Both the position numbers and the translations under genes were made by a program. Shown here piece after piece: positions 9,268 through 20,575 of a stretch of DNA of 64,000 nucleotides. This DNA is from Ariolimax columbianus (lineage: Eukaryota > Mollusca > Gastropoda > Stylommatophora > Arionidae), in assembly GCA_036924085.1 (NCBI GenBank), contig JAVGWX010000011.1, positions 39,790,970-39,854,969 on the forward strand, read 5' to 3'. Positions within the stretch are counted from its first letter, which is position 1, and every line of letters starts with the position of its first letter. Under the pieces are notes generated by a model. That model did not search any database. It saw only the letters and a list, made by a program, of their open reading frames with translations, and was not told the DNA's origin.

Positions 9268-9600
9268 GAGTCATTTACTAATATTATTTAAAACAATAGC
9301 AAATAAATAAAAAGATGATTGATTCACCTTTATATTAATGTTTTTTACAACAACAACAATTAAAAAATAGAAAGTTGATTGAATCACTTTTCTACTAATA
9401 TTATTTCTAACAAGAACAAATAAAGTTGATTGAATCACTTTCTGACAAATATTATTTCCAACAGGAACAAATAAATAAAAATGTGATTGATTCACCATTA
9501 TACTAATGTTATTTCCAACAACAATTACAAAATATAAAGTTGATTGATTCACCTTTTGACTAATATTACAACCAACAATAAAAATAAAGATTGATTTGCC
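9268..9600. repeat. Tandem array next to ASCC3 coding exon 1
   Basis: About six A+T-rich units of 50-59 bp. Unit starts are marked by TGATTGA(T/A)TCAC at about 9316, 9375, 9426, 9484, 9540 and 9590; each unit also has TACTAATATTATTT and an (A)n(C)AA(T) segment. Copies differ by many substitutions, so the array is not new. It starts about 25 bp upstream of the ASCC3 ATG. TGATTGAT resembles a PBX/HOX composite site, which may be chance. Confidence 0.8.
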
Positions 9601-10770
9601 TTTTTTGCTCCGAGTGATGCATAAAGATATCGCTACAACTGCCCCGTTAAAGAAAGCCTGCATCCATGCATTTACTGTGGTTTCAATAACAATAATTTAA
9701 CATAGTGTGGTTGCTAGCTCCATGCACAACTCGCACTAGTCACCTTTAACAACATGTTTGGAATGTTTACAGTTGGCCTATTGTTTTCAACCAATCTCCT
9801 AGTCTGAAGAATTTCTCATGGTGATCTTGGAAGTGGAACATATATTTATAATAATAGGCAACAGATTCCGATGGCCTCCCGTGCATTGGTCAGACTCCCT
9901 TGCTATACGCTGGAGAATCCGATATGCCTCTAGAGGAGCACTTAGTAACCACGCACTGGGCTTCTGTGGCACAAGACAGGGTCCGCTGAAGACGCAATTG
10001 GGACCCGCAGCTACGCTGAGGAACGGGTATCTAGTAAGTAGTAGTAGTACTAGTACTAGTAGTATAGTACTGCACACACACTCTATGAGTATGACTAACT
10101 TTTAGTGAGCAACATGAACTAATTATTGATTAACTATACAGTAATTATACAGTCACATACACTCATACAGTTAGTACAAAAACATATTAGACTTCGCCCG
10201 TTCGGGTAGACACGGGGTGCTCAGAACAAAAAGTGAAGTCAGTCAAACACTACTTAAGAAGAGTAAGAGTATCTCAGTGTATGAGTATATCTGGCTTGAC
10301 TTGAAACTTCACTTCAATAAATATACTATTATATAATTATATAGAATAGATCTACTCTACTTCATTACTAAAAATTAAAAATTCTAGTACTGACTACTAA
10401 AGTAATTAGTACTAGACTAGTACTAGTTGTTAGTAAGTACTCATTCATAGTATAGTAGTTTAAGTTTAGTCTACTTCATTTTATGATTTTTATTGAGTGG
10501 ATTTGCGATTCTAGTCAAAACATTCATGAATATAAACGTATAAACTATAAACAGCTTCACTAATACAAACTGTGTATTCTCTTAGACTATTCCTTTTAAA
10601 GAATCAAGTGATGTAATGTTTGTTAATGCACCAGTCAAGCATAGAGATCCCTTGATCGTGTCGTTGACACTGGTTTGTGCAATCCTTTCACTTTAAAGTT
10701 TAAACGACTTTATAGACTACTTTCTACTTTGCTCTTCACTGCAGAAACACAAACTCGTCGTATTTGAACA
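9601..10770. other. Intergenic, ASCC3 to DYNLT
   Basis: A Rep-R-like scrap at 9690-9765. A G+C-richer block at 9860-10020 is followed by a TAGTAGTACTAGTACTAGTA low-complexity stretch (10033-10070) and A+T-rich sequence to 10500 full of TAGTACTAG motifs. No gene supported. Confidence 0.4.
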
Positions 10771-13150
10771 TAATAATAATGTTCGCTTAGGCACCTGATG
10801 CCCGTTACGTCGGTCGGCCACATCCATGACCCACAGCTGTCGCGTGGTTCCAGGCCCCGTCCAGGGCGGAGGAGGAGGTTGCCACTTGCTGGAGCCATAC
10901 TGTTCGGGGACGGCCTCCAGCCGGTCGGAAGAAGACTTTTGGTGCTGAGGAACGACCTGTGTAGTATCTTGTGGGCAGGGGTTTCCTGGTCCAGCCGTAC
11001 AACATGACCGAACAAAGAAACTCGGCGCCGGTCAATTGTTTCTTAGATTTGGTGCAGCCTGTTATAGCAGAGACCTCCACGTTGCAGATGTAGTCATGCC
11101 ATCGGATGCCCAAGATACGCTGCTGGTTGCGCATGGGAAAGACTTCCAGTCTCGACATGTCATGTCTCAGCAAGGTCTAGGTTTCAGAGCCATAAATCAG
11201 GACTGGGACCACGCAGAACTGGTGGGTGCGGATTTGTGTCCCAAGGGAGATCTTGCCACTATTCCACACACGTCGGAGATCGTGCATAGCGGAGGCAGCT
11301 AGTTCGATCCTCATTAACATATTGGGACTGCTGCGCCCATCGGATGATATCATGCTTCCGAGATAGATGAATTCGTTGGTGCCCACCGCATTGTTACCTT
11401 GAATTTCAATACCCTAGTGTGCTGTGTCGGAAATGAGGTTCGGAACGTGGGTCTTGTCCCAGGAAATAGCCATACCTAGGGAGGGCGTTTCACTGCTTAA
11501 AATTTCCAGAGAGCGCTGCAGCGCAGATTTGTCTGTGCCGAACAGGGGCAGTGTCGTACGCGGAAACGAGATCAGTGAAGATTGACTGTTCAAATCCTGA
11601 AATGCGCTGAGGTGGTCAAGTAGTCAGTCGACTGTCCGGCAGAATAGGTCAGAGGCAAGAACACATCCCTGTCTGACACCCGAAGTAGTGGGGAATCTGT
11701 CAGAGAGAGTGCCACACAATGAAATTATGGCGCCGGTGTCCTTGTGTAGCTCCTTGATCAGATTCAACAGCGGGGCCAGGGTGTCTATTGCCTGGAGAGT
11801 TTTTCCATAAAGCCGCCCCATCAACCGAGTCGAAGGTGGACTGTCCAGGTATGCAGCGTACGAGGGGTGATTGAATGTCCAGTGCAGTTCGGAGAGGCGG
11901 CAAAGAGCAAGGATAGCGTCGGTTGTATAACGGCCCTGGGAAAAGCCAGACTGTTCTGGGCGAAGTTTTGTGCTCAAGAGAGGCTTGAGTCTAACCAGTA
12001 GCACGTGGGCACACGCTTTTCCCGGTACCGAGGGTAGTGTTATAGGCCTGTAATTACCGCAGTCTTTGCGACTTCTCTTACGATTCCATCGCGCCAGTCG
12101 GCCTGGACGTGTCACGTCCTCCATACTTGCAGGAATAAATTATGGAGGGCAGAGGTGATTGGGTGGATGGCGTGTTTCAACAGCTCTGGATGGATGTGAT
12201 CCGTGCCTACCGCTCGTCCCTCTCTGAGTTTCCGAATAGCAGCAAGGACTTCAGCTAAAGTAGGGGGGTCGCTGTTGGTTTCCGTATCTGGGGGAGGATC
12301 CGAAGATTCAGAAGACAGATCGGGACATGTCGTTGCTGGTGGGTGGTTAAGAGCATACGTGTAATGCTCCTTCCACCTGTTCGCTACCTCCTCGTAAGAC
12401 GAGCACATGGAACTGTCGAACTTGTTTATAAACTCTATGCTTTATTTCTCGTTCCGCTTGCCTTCCGGGCGGAGGAGCCTAATAGCCTGAAAGGCGGGCC
12501 TGAGGTCATGAGATCTGAGACCAGCTTCGACTTCGTCAGCAATTTCGTTGAGAAAGCGTTCCTTATCTGCCCTGACCGCCGCGCGGAATTTTGCTTTTCA
12601 GCCGTCGTTGTTCGGCGTGGTCATTGCGAAGCCTGGCTGAGTTCTTCTTGAGTACGATGTCATACGAAGTATCCGAAAGCCATTGTTGACGCTTTGGGAT
12701 CCTTGAGCCTGTGATTAACTTGGCGGCCTCACATGTGATGTTCTTTATGACTGCCCATGCTGTCTCCGGGTCATCTGGAAGGGGGCCTGATGCAGCTAGT
12801 TTTCCCCTGACATCATTTGTGTATTTCTCTGCGACACTTGGGTTAGCTGGATATTGTACCTAGGGGTCGGCACAGGTTTTGGTGGAGAATTTGGGCTGAT
12901 GGAGTACCTGATCATCAGCAAGCGATGGTCAGTGATGGTCAGTTATCTGCAAGGCTTCAGATAGTTTGAAATAATAGTTTGCCTTCTTCCAGATGAGCTG
13001 CCTTCCTAGGCTTTCGAGCCCCATCTGCCTAAAACTACTGGTTTTAAGGCGCCAGTGGCTCGCCTTCCACCCCTTCTCCTGTTAGTCAAGGCAGTTCTGC
13101 CGCGAGAAGGCCAGGAGATGGAATTTGTCAGAGGCTATATGAGACGCACG
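10770..13150 (-). mobile_element. RTb LINE, near-complete RT region, decayed
   Basis: The minus strand carries, from high to low coordinates: a connector (VAEKYTNDVRGKLAAS, DPETAWAVIKNITCEAAKL), then VANRWKEHYTYALNHPP and LREGRAVGTDHIHPELLKHA. Next come the RT fingers (KDCGNYRPITLPSVPGKACA, RPEQSGFSQGRYTTDAILAL), the GVRQGCVLASDLF motif B, YLGSMISSDGRSSPN, then RILGIRWHDYICN and FGHVVRLDQETPAHK. At least five frameshifts or stops separate the blocks; the palm motif A is disrupted (a deletion at TFDSVDGAALWK) and I cannot find an intact YADD. This is a LINE of the type often annotated as craniofacial development protein 2-like. The endonuclease is missing. Confidence 0.8.
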
Positions 13151-13204
13151 CCTTGTGAGCATTTAGTTGGTGTTGAGAGTTCATCCTCAACCCCACTCCC
13201 GGCT

Positions 13205-13515
13205 ATAACAACATTTAGAACCTGACCCTGACTAACATAGTCTGATCAGTATGTTTCACCTGACCCTGACTAACATAGTCTGACCAGTATGTTTTACCTA
13301 AACCTGGCTTACATAGTCTGATCAGTATGTTTCCCATAACCCTGACTAACATATTCTGATCAGTATGTTTCACCTGACTTTGACTAACATAGTCTGACCA
13401 GTATGTTTTTCCTGAACCTGGCTTACATAGTCTGATCAGTATGTTTTACCTGACCTTGACTAATCTGATGGTCATGTTTTGCCTGACCAGATGTTAGTCT
13501 TCTCTCTCCCTCGTG
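13205..13515 (-). mobile_element. SINE-B minisatellite part
   Basis: About seven copies of a unit of 38-40 bp, CCTGACCCTGACTAACATAG followed by TCTGATCAGTATGTTTCA, then the SINE-B end TGCCTGACCAGATGTTAGTC. The SINE-B body is absent on the left. Orientation is set by the domain shared with SINE-A. Confidence 0.78.
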
Positions 13516-14095
13516 TTCGTGTATGTTTGTACTGTGCTGTAGTGCTAACATTGCATTGTGTTCACTCCCTCGACTGTTCCAAGTCTGTGAGATCCAGCCC
13601 GCTAGATCCAACCTAACCTCTCCGAATTTCCATCACTGACCTTTTCAGAACCCCGCCTTAACCCTTTCAAGACCTACTATTTCAACATGATGTGAGGCAG
13701 AGACTACAATAACTCGGTATGAGAGAAGGACTCATTGTATTATGTACCGGGTCTCTAAAATTCTGTTTTTTTTTAGAACATAGATCAAAATATGAGCGTA
13801 AAGAGAAAACTAATAAGCACGTACTTCGACCAGCTGACTTTGATATCGCATTGCAGATGGTTGGAGCTGACTTTTCAATGCTGCTGTCATTGTACGTGTG
13901 TCTCGTCAGTAAGTCGAAACTAGTACATACGTTTTCTTACCTATTTGTCTTTTACTGAGAAAAAGTTAATTAATGAAATGAAAAAGTTTGCTATTTGGTT
14001 CTTTTCGAGTGACCAGCTCATATTTTATACCTTCCTTCTTGTTTATTTACAGCTTCAATGTATTTGAACTGCTTGACGCAAAATATAAATAAATA
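13516..14095. other. Unassigned intergenic sequence
   Basis: No repeat or gene recognised; ends in a TAAATAAATAAATAA run at 14087-14100. Confidence 0.4.
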
Positions 14096-14265
14096 AATAA
14101 AGTGGTTTGGCCATTTAGTCAGAATCTCTTATGACTAGTCTGCAGTAAGAGGATACTTTTAATATGCCGGTCTCCGGTCCACGTGCAAAGAGCCGACCTC
14201 GGCGTAAGTGGATCGAGGGTGTCTCTGACACACTGAGGAAGTTCCACCTAGGGAAAGCACAACCC
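14096..14265 (+). mobile_element. LINE C-terminal scrap
   Basis: KWFGHLVRIS-like, then RAKSRPRRKWIEGVSDTL at 14179-14232: the (W)FGH...GRPRRKW(I)... end of a LINE RT ORF. Very short. Confidence 0.45.
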
Positions 14266-14735
14266 TCTCACCTGGCGATAACGAGAAATATATGTTCCTC
14301 TGTTTTCTTGTTGCATTCTTGTCATCCGAGTATTGTTTGCATATCTTTTATTTTCCCTTATAATATCTATTTTGACTTCTCATGTCCTTCTTTACCCTCA
14401 CTTCACCACGTGCATCTGCTGCAGCGGCATTGAGGTTTGACTTGAATTTTAAACAGAGAGCTTTTAGTTCCCCATGTGGTTCGTCCGCATTTCACACTGC
14501 TGTTAACGTAAGTCCGTGATATCTGGATATAACTTCTGGCTTCTTTAGTTTGTGTTTCGGTATTGTTGCTCCTCCTTCTCTTGTGTTTAGTTTCTTTCTT
14601 GACTGTGGCCGTTGTTTTGGTTGGGTAACTCTTTCGATTGTTCTCTTGTTTTTCACGAGGCAGTGGTCACTTCACATTTTTGGTCCACTCCAGGCTCTGG
14701 CATCTTTCACATACTTAAATTAATTTTTCATCAAG
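14266..14735. other. Unassigned intergenic sequence
   Basis: T-rich, no feature supported. Confidence 0.35.
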
Positions 14736-15180
14736 ATGGCTGGTTGGTTGCTTATTGATCCTGCGGCCTATGAACTCCTGTCTTTGACAAAACGCCATAT
14801 AGTAGTATCTGCAAGTTTTCCGTACAAAGTGTTCCATTTGTCTGGCCTTGGAGCAAGAAGCTCTTTCGTAACACCAAGCACCAAAACACCAAGCACCAGA
14901 TATTGATGAAGATTATGTTCAACGGTTTCATAGGGATGTGTGCACAGCCGACACTCTGGAGGATGTTCTGGTTGGATTCTGTTCAAGCGACTGTTAAGTT
15001 GTATGTGTTGAGTGCGAAGTCGGAAAATGGTGCTTTGGTCTTTCTTTTTCCTGAGGTTAATGTTGTATTTGGGATGGCCGTGTGTTTGTAGATTTATCTT
15101 CCAGTATTTCCCATCTTTTCAGCCATGCATCGATTTTGGCAGGTATAATCAATGATGGATGTGTTACGCGTTGTGGGCTC
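14736..15180 (-). mobile_element. RH4 LINE C-terminus
   Basis: The minus-strand frame 14986-14768 encodes MNRIQPEHPPECRLCTHPYE, TVEHNL, then LLAPRPDKWNTLYG. This is the CRLCxxPYETVEHHLFEC knuckle end of an RNase H LINE. A short CACCAAGCACCAAAACACCA duplication near 14870-14897 replaces part of the FEC segment. A related copy is at 27030-27290 (+). Confidence 0.68.
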
Positions 15181-15334
15181 ACATCGAGTTATGTGTATAT
15201 GCCCTTTTTAATGATCATGCTTTGTTCTATGTAGAATCTTAGAAGTCACCTTCTGTTGTCATTGATAACCTCTTCATGGTATTACGAGTCAGATAAGATG
15301 GCAGTCATTAACTAACATACATTTTATGAATACT

Positions 15335-16000
15335 GTTTTTACAAGAGTGCGAACCAGACATTTTTGTGTGTCTTATTTTTCCACACATTCCCCGTGACTG
15401 TCAAAACACTGTGTCCACTAACTTGTAGATGCTGTCTATAAAAAATGGCTGTTGGTATGACCTTTAACCAATCTTGCATCGTCCCCATTACCTCACTGTC
15501 AGTTGCCTTGGTACCCATCTGCTGATAACTTTCATCTAACTGACGTCATCGTGTACAATTTATTTTGTGAAATGTTGAAATCTATGGCTAATCAGTAGTG
15601 TTTAGCCTGTTATCACGGACTAGCTGGTCGATCTGCTGTTTTACTGTGTCGGTTGCCACGTTTGCTGGTCTCCCACGCTGCGGCTTATCAATGATACTTT
15701 TCCTTCACTTTTGAAATAGTTCTACCTATTTCTACACTCTCCTCTGACTCAAACAACTGTCTCCATACATAACCTTCATTCTTATGTAGATTTCAGTAGG
15801 TTTCACACATTCTGATAAAAACAAAAATAAAAGCAACAATAAACAACAAGAAACAAACAATGAATAACGTCTCGTTGTGCTTCCACTTTGCAAGTTGACA
15901 GTATGGCGGCCATGTTGTACGCTATATTGCGCATAATACTCGATCGCCACAATCCTTATATGGAGTATTGCTAAAGAGCAATTTCGTTTCCTGAAATATG
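15335..16000 (-). mobile_element. Internally deleted mariner-like element
   Basis: The minus strand starts near TAGCAATACTCCATATAAGG, reads the helix-turn-helix part of a mariner transposase (SECVKPTEIYIRMKVMYGDS, SQRRV), then decays (RWVPRQLT remnant). It ends TGTCTGGTTCGCACTCTTGT without any DDE/D catalytic domain. The copy at 28470-29120 has the same two ends and the same missing centre. Confidence 0.72.
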
Positions 16001-16079
16001 ATTGTCCATTGTCGTTGTTTTTGAATGCTCACAATGAGTGAGTCTACTCTTGTGTGCGCCCCGAAAAGGGTGTGAAATT

Positions 16080-16140
16080 GGGGGGGGGGGATGTTTCCAA
16101 TCGTTTCACTCACATCCCGAGTGTGCTGATGAAGGTGGGC
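16080..16140. repeat. G11 tract and SINE-B scrap
   Basis: Eleven consecutive G at 16080-16090, then TTTCACTCACATCCCGAGTG and TGCTGATGAAGGTGG, a short fragment of SINE-B. Confidence 0.55.
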
Positions 16141-16294
16141 TTACGAATCCATGCACTTTTAATACATTAATGACGCCCCGCGTTCAATGTCATCATTTTG
16201 TTAAAGAGGTCTCAGATACTAGATAGCTCCTTCAGACATGGTTATATATCCAACCTCCATTATCATGCTGGAAGTTTCATACTTTTATTCACAT

Positions 16295-16725
16295 GATTAC
16301 GCATTGAAATAAGAAATAATCGAACAAGTACAGAAGTTTACATTACATATTTAGGACAAAAAAATAAACACACACAGAAGGCCCACAATGAAAGGGCAAT
16401 TAAGATTGCATTGTCATTGGTGATAAAAGACCTTAAAAAAACACAAATTGCTTACTTCAAAGAATATCAGGACAGAACTAAGGAAAAAGTAATCACTACT
16501 CATATATGGTCAATTGCACTCTATTGGGCAGAAACATAGACTTTAGCAAAGAAGGATGAAAAAAGTTTGAAAACGTTTGAAATGTGATGATACCGTTGAA
16601 TAAAACGAGTAGGTTGGACAGAAAGAAGATTTAGTGACAATGAGGTAGTCACACAAAGCCACATATTGAAAATTATTTAAAAAAACGAAGACTGAATCGG
16701 CTGGTCCACGCTGTGTTTTATTTTT
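16295..16725 (+). mobile_element. RTd LINE fragment
   Basis: Resembles 43640-43990: IIEQVQKFT-like start, then AYFKEYQD, the VALYWAET (YGAETW) motif, KSLKTFEM and RVGWTERR. Decayed by frameshifts. It ends just before the DYNLT promoter region. Confidence 0.62.
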
Positions 16726-16839
16726 TTTAGACTGAAACAATTAGTTTTATTGTTGTTGAATCAATCATCTTTTTTCTAGCGCGTAATGAGGATTGAATCG
16801 TCAACATGTCTAACTTATTAAATAAAATACGAAGAAAAA

Positions 16840-16993
16840 TGTATTCCGCTTCCGGTCTCGACCGAACTGCGAGAACCTGCGGTAATTGGTTGTCATCGAG
16901 ACACACAGTGCGACTGTTATAACTAGGAAGGCTGAACCGAGTAATGCGGATTGTTTGAAGAATTATACACGCAGGCAACATAAATACACAATC
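16840..16993 (+). promoter_or_regulatory. DYNLT promoter / 5' UTR region
   Basis: A locally G+C-richer island directly upstream of the DYNLT start codon, with CTTCCGG at 16849-16855 (ETS/GABP-type site on the reverse strand) and ATTGG at 16885-16889 (inverted CCAAT box). Both are common in TATA-less housekeeping promoters. The transcription start cannot be placed from sequence alone. Confidence 0.5.
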
Positions 16994-17020
16994 ATGGATG
17001 ATTTCCAATCTGGCGAAGAG
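16994..17020 (+). CDS. DYNLT1/3-like: Tctex-type dynein light chain, exon 1
   Basis: ATG at 16994 followed by nine codons, MDDFQSGEE, then donor GTATTG at 17021. Joined to exon 2 (TTFVVDEV) it gives [17 protein letters not shown], the same layout and length as vertebrate DYNLT1 (MEDYQAAEETAFVVDEV). The phase is 0, matching the exon 2 acceptor. The next exon is 23.4 kb away, so this tiny exon is assigned from the protein match and phase alone. The upstream island with ETS and CCAAT motifs supports a transcription start nearby. With exons 2-4 the coding sequence is 342 nt, 113 residues, exactly the usual family length. Confidence 0.88.
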
Positions 17021-17640
17021 GTATTGTTTATTTTTATATTCTGGAATGATGGTATAGTAGCTATCTTAAACCGACCTGAATGTGGGGAATTAGATGACTC
17101 ATTTCCTACCTACATTTTGATTTTCACGTCGATATAAATAAATATTGAATTATTTTTATATTTGATATCTGCTGCTCAGTATGATAGTTCAATTGTCTAT
17201 AACAGTCTAAACAAAGTTAGATAGTAACGAAAACCATCGGAGAAACAAATATTTGCTCATCTGGGAAGCATGAAGGAAAGTGAAGTTTGTGCACACATTC
17301 ATTAATTTCATTCAATTGACCACATAATCAATCAAAACCCAGTCACAACCAAACCTCGGCCCTCTTTTTGACTGACTCAACGCGCCTATTTCAAGAAAAA
17401 CTAGAAAAAGACAAGCTAAAGTAAGCCTGAGGCATTCGGACAGCTGCATGCATACACACTCTTCACCCCCAACAAAATCTAATAAAAGAACCCAAGTTTT
17501 TTTCCACACCGAACTTGAACTTGCAACTATTTGAACTACTATCATCACTATGATACTGACTATGCAATATCAACTTAGTTCGATCCAAGAAGTTGGTATT
17601 ACTTGCTACTTTCTTATAAGTTCTTCTCTGTTCGTCCTGA
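17021..17640. other. Start of DYNLT intron 1
   Basis: A+T-rich intron sequence; no repeat recognised before the SINE-A at 17645. Confidence 0.45.
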
Positions 17641-17644
17641 AAAT

Positions 17645-17895
17645 GTAGTTTTGTCTGTTGTGTCATAGTTTACATCAGATTTCAGCACAACCTTTTTGGA
17701 ACTGCGTTTACCTTCCCTCTTCGATCGCTAATTTCTTAGTCAGGTTGCATGATTTCAGTCTGTGTCCAGGGCCACCACTTGGAGGCGAAATAGGGGGTCT
17801 TGGTCTGTTATGGATCACTGACCCTGGTGCAATCAGTCAGCTATCAGTTGCTGTCAGCTCATTCCCTGCTGCATCTTCAGCCCCGTAACTTAAAT
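17645..17895 (-). mobile_element. SINE-A copy
   Basis: The minus strand contains the SINE-A head (CTGCAGTGG-type segment around 17860), AAGACCCCCTATTTCGCCTC, CAAGTGGTGGCCCTGGACAC and the AAGAGGGAAGGTAAACGC segment. The tail side is lost in T-rich sequence. Confidence 0.7.
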
Positions 17896-17959
17896 AATCA
17901 ATCGTAGACCCTTAATATTGTCATCATATAGGAATATTGTTGTTTTTTGAAGGAGCTGG

Positions 17960-18110
17960 AGTTCTTTACTCTAGTATTTTCTGAGGAAGTAAGTTTGCAT
18001 TAGATCATCTTATATCCCAAGACATGCTCAAGAAGGTGGACCAGGCACCTGTGCAGTGCAGGACATCTTAATGGCCTCACCACTATGATGACAATCACAA
18101 TATTAATAAG
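17960..18110 (-). mobile_element. SINE-B fragment
   Basis: Plus-strand ATGCTCAAGAAGGTGGACCA and GGCCTCACCACTATGATGAC match the 3' part of SINE-B (compare 48430-48500). Confidence 0.5.
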
Positions 18111-18224
18111 GATCAATATCGTGTAATTCTCAGTCCCTTCTTTGGAAGGTCCAGGAGGGATGGTTATTACTTGAATGGATAATGTTGAATACCCACAATG
18201 TGTAAATCTGCTATTCTGTACTGC

Positions 18225-18535
18225 CTGAAAAAGGTATTTAATGGTGAGTTGCAGCAGTTTTCCTCACATCTCGAGCATGCTTATGAAGGTTTATCAGGGT
18301 CTTCCAGGCTGTTGTGCTGTGCTTGGCTTCAAATGCATGCCACTCACTACCGTGGAAGGTTCATGTTGATCCCCCACCTCGTTAACCAGGCTGTCATGCA
18401 AATAGCTCATTTTCAGAGAGAGTTGCGAGGAAGTTCAGGTGGGGGTCTTGGCCAATATATTTTCCTGACCCTGGCTAACTTGTCCGATCAATGTGTTTTG
18501 CCTGACCAGATGTTAGTCTTCTCTTCATCATTTGA
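18225..18535 (-). mobile_element. SINE-B copy
   Basis: Plus-strand landmarks: CCTCACATCTCGAGCATGCT, GTGCTGTGCTTGGCTTCA, CCACCTCGTTAACCAGGCTG, GGTCTTGGCCA, a single minisatellite unit, then GCCTGACCAGATGTTAGTCT. Matches 61735-62015 and, reversed, 31690-32000 and 51195-51515. Confidence 0.75.
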
Positions 18536-18604
18536 ATAGATATTTAAAACTTTCAGCACCAATTGTGGGGATATTAGATATAAATAAATAAAGTGGAATT
18601 ATCA

Positions 18605-20575
18605 TTTAGACCATGTGACTCTAGATAGTGAAGTCAGGTCAGGTCGATGGGGCACACATGAAGACATCCTCACAACACCACGCCACCCTTCTCTGTCAGT
18701 GGCCGCTACCTGCGCCTCTTCTTGTCGGAGATTGGTCCATTCTTTTATTTTGTTCTCTGGCCTCTTCGTACCTTTCTGTGCAGTATCGTATTTGCTAGAC
18801 CATTTGATCTCGATATCTGACCATACCAAGCGAGTTTCCTTCTTTTGACAGTTGCCAAGAGGTCTTCAAAAGGCCCTATTCCTGTTGTAATTCTTTCTCG
18901 TATTTCCTCATTTGTAACTCGATCTTTGTACGTGACGTTTAAAAGTCTTCGGAAACATCTCATCTCCAAGGCCTGTATCCTTCGCTGAAGGTCAGCTGTA
19001 ACTGTCCATGTCTCACAAGCATAGAGGAATATGGATAGGACCAGTGTACGCATTAATCTGATTTTCGTTCAGAGTGCTAACCGTTTATCTTGCCAGATTT
19101 TGTTAACCCGTGCAAGCGTTGCTATTGTCTGTGCAATTCTGGCCAACATCTCACATTTTGATCCTTCATCACTGACAATCGACCCTAGATATTTAAAACA
19201 GTCAACCACTTCGAGTTCCTGGCCATTAGCTTTCATCCTACTGTTGAAGCCCTCCGCGTTGTTGGTCATTAATTTTGTCTTTCCAGCGTTTATCTCCATA
19301 CCATAGTCAAGAGCTGTTTCATCAATCCTTCTGACCAATTTTTGGAGTTCTACTTCTGAACCCGTCGATATAATCTGCATAACGAAGGTTGGTAATCGTT
19401 CGGCACCCCCCCCCCCCCCCCCCCCCCTTATCTTGACAGTACCAACATGACCTCCAATTGCCTCACTCATAATTCTCTCAAGGAATATATTGGAGAGAGT
19501 GTACACCCCTGTCTCACACCAACTGATGTGCGAAACCAGTCCCATCGCCTCCCATTCACAAGAACTGCGCTGGGAGCCTTTAAAATACTTCCGTTGATTT
19601 TATACATCGTCATGGTTGCCCATAGCGATTTATGCCATACCCTATCAAACGCCTTCTTACAATCAACAAACACATGATACAGTTTTTGCTGCTGTTCTAG
19701 ATATTTCTCGCTTAGCAGCCTTAAATTAAATAACCATTGATTTTGTCCATAAGTCCGGCCAGTTTCCTGTCGCCTATATTTTGTTGCAGATATGTGTCAG
19801 GCCTTCCACCACAACCTCTCCACCTGCCTATAAGAGCTCTGCTGGTATATTGTTGCCTTCCCTCTTCTCAATGTCTTTACCGCTGCAGTTACCTCTTTCT
19901 TTGTTATCAGTTGGTTATTCTCTATTGTTGTTGATTTTGGAGGGATTGTTTTCTCAGGTTCGTTTCGTCCCTCATGGTTATATAACTTGGAACAGTACTC
20001 TGTCCATCGTGCCAGTACGTCATGTTCCTCAATAAGGCAATCGCCGCTTTTATCCTGGCTCATAAAGTCCCTGCCTTGCCTTGGTGTTATCAGTTCCTTG
20101 ACAACCTTGTATGCTCCTTTAGAGTCATTTCTGTTTAATCTCTCTTCGATGTTTGTACATTGCTCACATGTCCACGCTTCTTTGCCCCTCTCATCTTTTG
20201 TTGAATCGTTTTCTTGACCTCTTTATATCTGCCGACCTCATCAGGTGGATGATTTTGGTTTTTCAGTGACCTTCTTCTATCACAAAGGTCTAGAATTTCT
20301 TTGGTCACCCATGGCTTCTTTTTTGTTTGGTGGCATCCCAGGATCTCTGTTGCTGTATCTATCAGAGCTGCGTTAAGAGACTCTGTTACTGTATCGGTAT
20401 CCAGTCCCTTTCTGAGAGCCAACAGTGGAGCAAATCTCCCTCCTATCCTTGATGGGAACACTTTGATGATTGTTGGGTCTTTTAGTTTGTCCACGTCAAA
20501 CTTTAGTCTGGACACATATTTCTCTGCGACTCCCGTCAATCGCAGACGTATAGTTATCATAACAAGATCATGATC
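18605..20575 (-). mobile_element. RTc LINE, RT region, decayed
   Basis: The minus strand from 20560 reads VKKTIQQKMRGAKKRGH-like connector, a WTEYCSKLYNHEGRNEPE stretch, then the RT core: VDCKKAFDRVWHKSLWATM (motif A), GVRQGCTLSPIY (motif B), a motif C reading YADYID where YADD is expected, LVRRIDETALDYGMEINAGK (motif D), FKYLGSIVSDEG, then LYACETWTVTADLQRRIQAL and LAWYGQISRS. The 3' end at 18620-18700 (GRWGTHEDILTTP) recurs at 26090-26160, 28190-28260 and 35100-35170. A C22 tract (G22 in sense) at 19406-19427 interrupts the frame just before motif C. No endonuclease is seen. Confidence 0.82.
19406..19427. repeat. C22 homopolymer tract
   Basis: 22 consecutive C inside the RTc LINE. The related copy at 34488-34494 has only GGGG at this position (AAGATAGGGGAC). 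Confidence 0.9.

Noticed and set aside
9799..10077. Minus-strand frame with a signal-peptide-like start (MCSTILLVLVLLLLTRYPFL) and Cys residues
   Set aside because: The Leu run is produced by the TAGTAGTACTAG low-complexity stretch. There is no family match and the other strand is equally open.
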